Below the pieces are notes generated by a model. The model did no database searches. It was not told the DNA's origin and was given only the letters and a program-made list of their open reading frames with translations. 64,000 nt of DNA from Promerops cafer (taxonomy: Eukaryota; Chordata; Aves; Passeriformes; Nectariniidae), in contig VZSE01009352.1 of NCBI GenBank assembly GCA_013398275.1, forward strand, positions 48,649 to 112,648, read 5' to 3'. Of the stretch, positions 58,641-64,000 are shown piece by piece (position 1 is the stretch's first letter; each line of letters starts with the position of its first letter). The position numbers were made by a program, and so were the translations under genes.

Positions 58641-61475
58641 AATTTTAATTCACCTGCTGGCTGGCTGATAGTGATAATGATCTTTAAACCAAGAAATCTT
58701 GATTGCAGATTTTCTCCGGTTCAGTAAAGGAACATTTTTTCACACTTCACCATATCTTTGTCTCTTGCTAGAGGTGAGATTTTAATGGAGTTCTAGCCTT
58801 TCTCTTCTGTAACTGCTGCTTGGACTAGTATGGAGTAACCTATGGAAGAATTGCTGCAAAAAATGGTAGTGTAGCATTTAACATCTCTGGTTTTGATTTC
58901 ATGGACCACCATGTCTTTTGAAAAAAAGTGCAGGCTGTTAGTCTTTGATCCTACAAACTCTCACAAATGAGTTACTGCAGGGTTTAAAGGCCTTTAAGGG
59001 TAAGTAGGTTGATACAGGATTAGCATATAAATATGAGTTTTCTGTGTTTTGATGCTTATCGTTATTATTCCATATTGTACAGCATGGAAAAAGGGTAAGA
59101 TCCAGTCCAGTTAGGACTAAGATGTGGGTGCCAGGACAGAAAAGTGACATGCCGACTGTCAGAGATATATCAGCTTTAGTGAAAATGTCTGCCAGAGGCA
59201 TCTTGGTTAGCTTAAAAGCCTTATAATTATTTTTGCATTTTCAGTAGAAAACAAAAAACATAACAATTTATGCATACAATTGCTTTAATTAGATGTATAA
59301 ATGCAATGTGGAGAGTATTACAAAATATTTTGTGACTGCAGCTCTAGGAGGTATCAGTTTAGGTTTCTTCCCCCAGTTTGATAAACTATTTTATTTACTA
59401 TCTTGAATTAGCTTACTCACTCTCTTGCTTAACACAATATCTAGGTATTAAACAAAAAAATATTAAAAGGCATTTATTCCTGTTTTTTACATTCTCGAGT
59501 CATGATGACTTGAGGAAAGAACAGGACGACCGTCAGGGATATAATCTAATTCAGTTTTTTTGAAGTAAAAATCACACTTAACTAGAAATAATTTTCTCTC
59601 CTGCATTACTTTCTTTAGAAAAAAAATCCAAACTAAAAGAAGTTCACTTTCTATTTAAATCATCTGGATTCCTTGGTTTGATTCAGCGTTCATTTTATAT
59701 GCCATGAATTTGTAAAGATTTCTATACGTAATCAGTGTCATGTTCTTTTTATTCATAACAAGATTAAAAGACCTAATGCAAAATGAATTTTAATGTGGTT
59801 CTTCAAAGGATGTAATATGCTACTAGTTGAAATGTAACTTGCTACATCAATTTGGATTTTATGTGTTAAGATTAGGGAACAATGACACACTACTTGTGCT
59901 CACATTACATCAAGCTGTACCACATTCACACTAGATGCATGGTGAATTAATCTGTTGCAGTTTTTCCACCAGCAAATAATGATTACTCTAAAGCCATTAT
60001 GATTTCAGCCTTTTCCTGACATTTGTTGTAGTCTCAGTGACATGCTATTACCCTTGTCACAATTTGGTGTAAAACATCTCTCATTCAAACACCATTCATT
60101 ACCCTTGGGCTAGACTCACATTCAGTACATGTCAGTAAAGGGGCAGGAGGTCAAATCTCAGTAAATTAGCTGTCCTCTGTGAAAAAATAACTCATCTCAG
60201 AAGATAATTTACCTTTAAACAACTGCAAGATTTCCACTTTTGTAAAGTTAGATTCAATTTGGGTTGTATGCTGGAAGACCTGCTTGCAAAACATGTTTAC
60301 ACTTTTTTATGTTTCCTGGATTGTCCCCAGGTACCAATTTGTGCATACTGATCTCTGTGTGACATGGTCTGAATGCTTAGTATTGTATTCTCAACAGAAG
60401 CTCTGAAGTCTGAACTGCATTTTAACTCTCTTCTTCCACCAATGCTAGAGTGTGAAATTTTGTTTGGGAAGATATCATCTCTTCATTTTATAAATCATCT
60501 CTTTGTGTACCAAATGAAATAAACTGTTCTTTGATTTTCCTCTTTGAAGCCACTTTGTATTAAAAAATACTGTGGTTTTACACTCTGATTGTAATCCTGT
60601 CAATGTAATTTATACAACTGGCTCAAACTGGAATTTTATGCACTACTAGTTAAGTAGTCCTCATGAAATATATATATATCTAAATTGTGTATTACTTCCT
60701 AGCTTGTAAGCCTGATTTTATGGTGTGGCTGTGCCTCAGATTCTTTCTGTGAAACACCTGGGTGATGGTTCAAAGATTCTGTTGCTTTCATTGAACTTAA
60801 TTGTGTAGCATAATTTCTTGCTTGGTGGCTTGGTTTCACAATGTGTTGGAGTCCTGTTTGATTTCTATATGTGGAAAGGCTCAGACTGATTATGTTCAGT
60901 GATGATATTGCATCTGGATCCTCGATTTGGTGCTTCAGTCCCTATGTCCACCCTCAGTGCTGTTGACCATGCTGAGCTGGGAGAACAATTGATCATGTTG
61001 AGCAATGCTGATCATGTTGAGCTTGTTTTTGAGAACAGCTCTCCAGAGGCACTTTTCTTCCCACTCGCTTGCACAGGCTCACATTCAGTGATCCCAGACA
61101 GCCCTTTGTGAAGGCACATGTAATAAATAGAAGGGGAGGAACCGATGTTCCTCCCAAGTCTCTGTTCTCAGCCTGGGTCCAGCAGATATGAAAGGAAAAC
61201 ACTTTGTGAGGTTTGAGCTCTCCAAACAAGTCTGGTCCTCTGTTCACTGAGCAGGAAATCTTGCCACTGGAGTATCATATTGTAGGCATGTGGTCTTACC
61301 TCCTTTGGGCAAATTTTAAAGGAAGAGAGGAGAGTTAGTTTTCCTAAGTTTTCTATGAAGATATTAAGGCTTTCTCCATGGAAAGTGTCATATCTGTACT
61401 TCTGAATTTTTGGCTGACATAAGGTTCTGCTGGTCTCCTAATGACCTGTGCTGTGTCTCAGCTTTGTCCAAGAGG
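58641..61475. other. Unique AT-rich sequence, no gene seen
   Basis: About 2.8 kb. Degenerate short repeats of GATCATGTTGAGC occur at 60963-61025. A TA-rich patch lies at 60669-60681. Frames at 60899-61247 are not recognised. The stretch 59880-60130 has conserved-looking composition but no other evidence. Confidence 0.5.
60963..61025. repeat. Short degenerate tandem repeat (GATCATGTTGAGC-like)
   Basis: Three related units (GACCATGCTGAGCTG, GATCATGTTGAGCAA, GATCATGTTGAGCTT) lie within about 60 bases. It is a slippage-type local repeat. Confidence 0.75.
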
Positions 61476-61755
61476 TGACTGCAGAACAAGAGGACACAGT
61501 CTTAAGCTGTGCCAGCGGAAGCTTAGGCTAGACATTAGGAAAAATTCTTCACTGAAAGAGTGATTGGGCACTGGAGTCATCTGCCCAGGGAAGTGGTGGA
61601 GTCATTGTCCCTGGAAGTGTTTAAAAAAAGACTGGACATGGCACTCAGTGCCATGGTTTAGTTGATGAGGAGGTGTTAGGTCATAGGTTGTATTAAATGA
61701 TCTTAAAGGTCTTTTCCAACCTTGTTCATTCTGTGATTCTGTGATTCTGTAAAAG
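61476..61755 (+). mobile_element. CR1 LINE 3' fragment, plus strand
   Basis: Forward-oriented CR1 3' end: GAGGTGACTGCAGAACAAGA (worn PSDRTRG region), TAAGCTGTGCCAGCGGAAGC, TTAGGCTAGACATTAGGAAA, GCCCAGGGAAGTGGTGGAGT, CTGGAAGTGTTTAAAAAAAG, then AATGATCTTAAAGGTC, TTTTCCAACCTTG and terminal ATTCTGTG units. It is collinear with the consensus and truncated at its 5' side. It is one of only four forward-oriented CR1 pieces in the window. Confidence 0.96.
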
Positions 61756-63933
61756 ACACGTATCTTTTTTCAGAAACTCCTGCTGACTCTCAGCACTCTT
61801 TTTCCAGATTGCTCTTTTTCAGGACTGTTTTCTTCCTCTGTCATGAAGACAGAGGATAAGTGGCTTGCCCAATGATTCTGAGCACCAGAGCCTTTCTTCA
61901 CACAAGCTGTGACAACAGTCACTTTTTAAAGCTAACCATAAAAGATCTATATGCCTTTTTCAGGATTGAATCTTTAACACTTGATTTACAATGTATAATG
62001 ACTTATTGCAGTCTCATTAAAATTAAAGTAATTTGGGGGAGAGTTGGTGAATTCCCTTGATACAAACCACATCCTCATTCCCTGATTTTTGACTATTTCT
62101 ATGACATTAAAGGCAAAAATCCAAGTTATTTATAACAAATACTGCATTTCATTTAAAAAAAAAAAAAACCAAAACAACAAATTTGACTCCAGCTTTTGCC
62201 ATTATGCAAATTACATTTATATAATAAAATTGAGTGAATCACAGAGACTTGAAAATCAGGGTTCAGAGTGGAACCTGACAACTTTTCTACAATGTTTTTA
62301 ATCAGGTTTAATTGTTGTCAGCTGAATGATCTGTGAAGGTCTTACCTCTATCAGAGGCTTGTAGATGTGGATTTTTGCTCTTGTTGCTAATTTGGAGCCA
62401 GAAATAGTTGTGTGTAATTAAGGATCCACAGGTAAGGTGGGATTTTGTGTTCATTGAAAGGGACTTAGCAGGGATTCATCTAGTGTGACATAATTTTGTT
62501 CATTAGGATAAGAAGCTTATATTCTTTCACTGTAATCACCTCCTCAAAAAAAAAGCTAAAACTCAATACCGATTGACTAGAACTTTACATGGCCCTGGTG
62601 TTGAGCACTGAGTGTATTTGGTTCTGCATTGTTCTCTAAAAACATTACATTTTCCCACCTTGTGCACGCTGAATGCATTTATTTTTTAAAAAAAACACTC
62701 TGAAGATTTTTACATTTCAGGCCAAAATTCCATACATGTATTATTTTCTCATCTGTAAATATATACATATTAACCTGTATCAAGCCAAAGACACAGTTAG
62801 AAGAAATGCTGGCTGAGTTGTAAGTAATAATATAATGGAAGCATACTTCCAATAATATAGTGTAAGCATAGAAGAACTGTTGATGTGATGTTTTATAGAT
62901 TGAATTTTGGAAAAACATTTCTTGAAACATAAGTAGGGATTAAAATCTCAAAAGTCTGCAGAACTAACAGCCAAATGGAACTAACTAGCCACTAAGGAAC
63001 AAAAGAAAAGAGCAACAGCCAAGGTGTTTGAAAGTCAGGATCTTGCTGGCTGTTGTTAGGTGACTGATATGTGATACGAGATGACCAGAGTCACCATTCC
63101 GTTTCTCCAGTGGAAGACAGCAGTAAAGAAGTATGCAGACATAGAGGGACCAAACATGCAAGCAGCTCGGCTGTGCCTGTGAATCCTTTTCCCTTGCCCC
63201 TCAAGCACACAGGTGCCTTAGGCACCTTTCTACTCTGATTAAGCCTTGAGTCATTTCTGACTTCAGGGTACTGCATGCTGAGCATGCTGATTGTCGATTG
63301 CTCACTTCAGAGCCTACTGACTCCTTTAGATCTTTCTCTGTGGTGTCTTCCTCTTTTGTATGGAGAGCCTAAGCAAATTCCACTGGAAGGGTGAATTGAC
63401 TGTAAGTTACAGATATATAACTTAAGGTACTTTGATACATAACTTTTGGATAACTAAACTTTTATGGGAACTGGCCTACTTTTCGTATTGACCTTGTTAG
63501 GAGTTTTTCCTGAAAGTTTTGTATTGTAACTGTGGAAGTGCTGCCAAAATATAAAGTCCTACTGCAATAAAAGGTGCATAATAATTTATATGCCAGCAGA
63601 AGATCAGAGTTTACGTGGTTGATGGCTCCTATTCCTATCTGATTTTAATGGTAAGACAGAAAACAATTTCTGATCTGGGAAAAAATACCAGAAGGACCAT
63701 AGAAAAGACAAAAGACTTTAAGACAAGACAAAACCATGGCTGACTTGTCCTGGCAACAGTCCTGCTGTGAGTGGGAGATTAGGCAAGAAGCCACCAAGTA
63801 TATTCCAACTCAACATTTTTCCTATTCAATATTTTCTACAGGGCTCTTATAGGTGTTTTTTTTTTTTTTTTCTTTCTAGAAAGACTACAAAAAACTCCAT
63901 TCATTTCTAGAAGAGTAAGTATCAAAGATTTAA
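61756..63933. other. Unique AT-rich sequence, nothing recognised
   Basis: About 2.2 kb. An A run of 15 bases ends at about 62168. A T run of about 17 bases lies at 63855-63872. A perfect 7-bp hairpin (AGGTGCC/GGCACCT, loop TTA) lies at 63211-63227. No gene or transposon recognised. Confidence 0.5.
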
Positions 63934-64000
63934 ATATTATATTATATTATATTATATTATATTATATTATATTATATTATATTATATTATATTATATTAT
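63934..64000. repeat. (ATATT)n pentanucleotide microsatellite, runs off the window
   Basis: At least 13 nearly perfect copies of a five-base ATTAT unit continue to the last base, so the true length is unknown. Confidence 0.97.

Noticed and set aside
1..64000. tRNA genes, rRNA, CRISPR arrays, bacterial-type operons or terminators
   Set aside because: No tRNA box B-like core with matching acceptor stem was seen, there are no regularly spaced repeats, and the sequence is plainly vertebrate.
1..64000. Coding regions of endogenous retroviruses (gag, pol, env)
   Set aside because: Only LTRs were found. No retroviral protein motif was recognised between or beside them.

Overview
The window looks like bird nuclear DNA, most probably from a songbird. 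It is AT-rich and gene-poor. It is seeded with fragments of the avian LINE CR1, whose 3' end carries the diagnostic short repeat of the GATTCTAT/ATCATAGA type. It also holds long terminal repeats (LTRs) of types I recall from bird and passerine genomes. The species call rests on my memory of these repeats, not on a search. I find no complete protein-coding gene, no tRNA or rRNA gene, no CRISPR array and no operon. Apart from stretches inside decayed transposons, the open reading frames (longest about 150 codons) are about what chance gives at this base composition.

Layout. 0-6 kb: an internally deleted CR1, an ERVL-like LTR, a second CR1 and a candidate LTR on the minus strand. 6-11.9 kb: unique AT-rich sequence. 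11.9-19.6 kb: five CR1 pieces, including two in head-to-tail order and one with an internal deletion. 19.6-30.6 kb: mostly unique, with one very old CR1/L3-like remnant near 23.2 kb. 30.6-33.6 kb: two CR1 3' fragments. 33.6-46.3 kb: unique, with a few splice-like signals that do not add up to a recognisable gene. 46.3-47.0 kb: a CR1 interrupted by an exact 260-bp duplication around a single N, almost certainly an assembly error. 47.8-48.0 kb: a large compound microsatellite. 51.3 kb: a CR1 scrap. 53.4-55.0 kb: the 5' half of a CR1 (ORF1 tail and the start of the ORF2 endonuclease) next to a solo LTR of passerine type. 55.9 kb: another CR1 scrap. 58.5 kb: the 3' end of an ERVL-like LTR. 61.5 kb: a plus-strand CR1 3' end. 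The last 67 bases are a pentanucleotide repeat that runs off the window.

Nothing here works together as a pathway. The window is best read as an intergenic desert or a very large intron. Its content records several rounds of CR1 and endogenous retrovirus insertion. Four isolated N characters all fall in or beside repeats, which suggests automatic joining of contigs. I saw no sign of an undescribed system. The items most worth checking are the false duplication, the nested CR1/LTR locus and a few weak exon-like segments.
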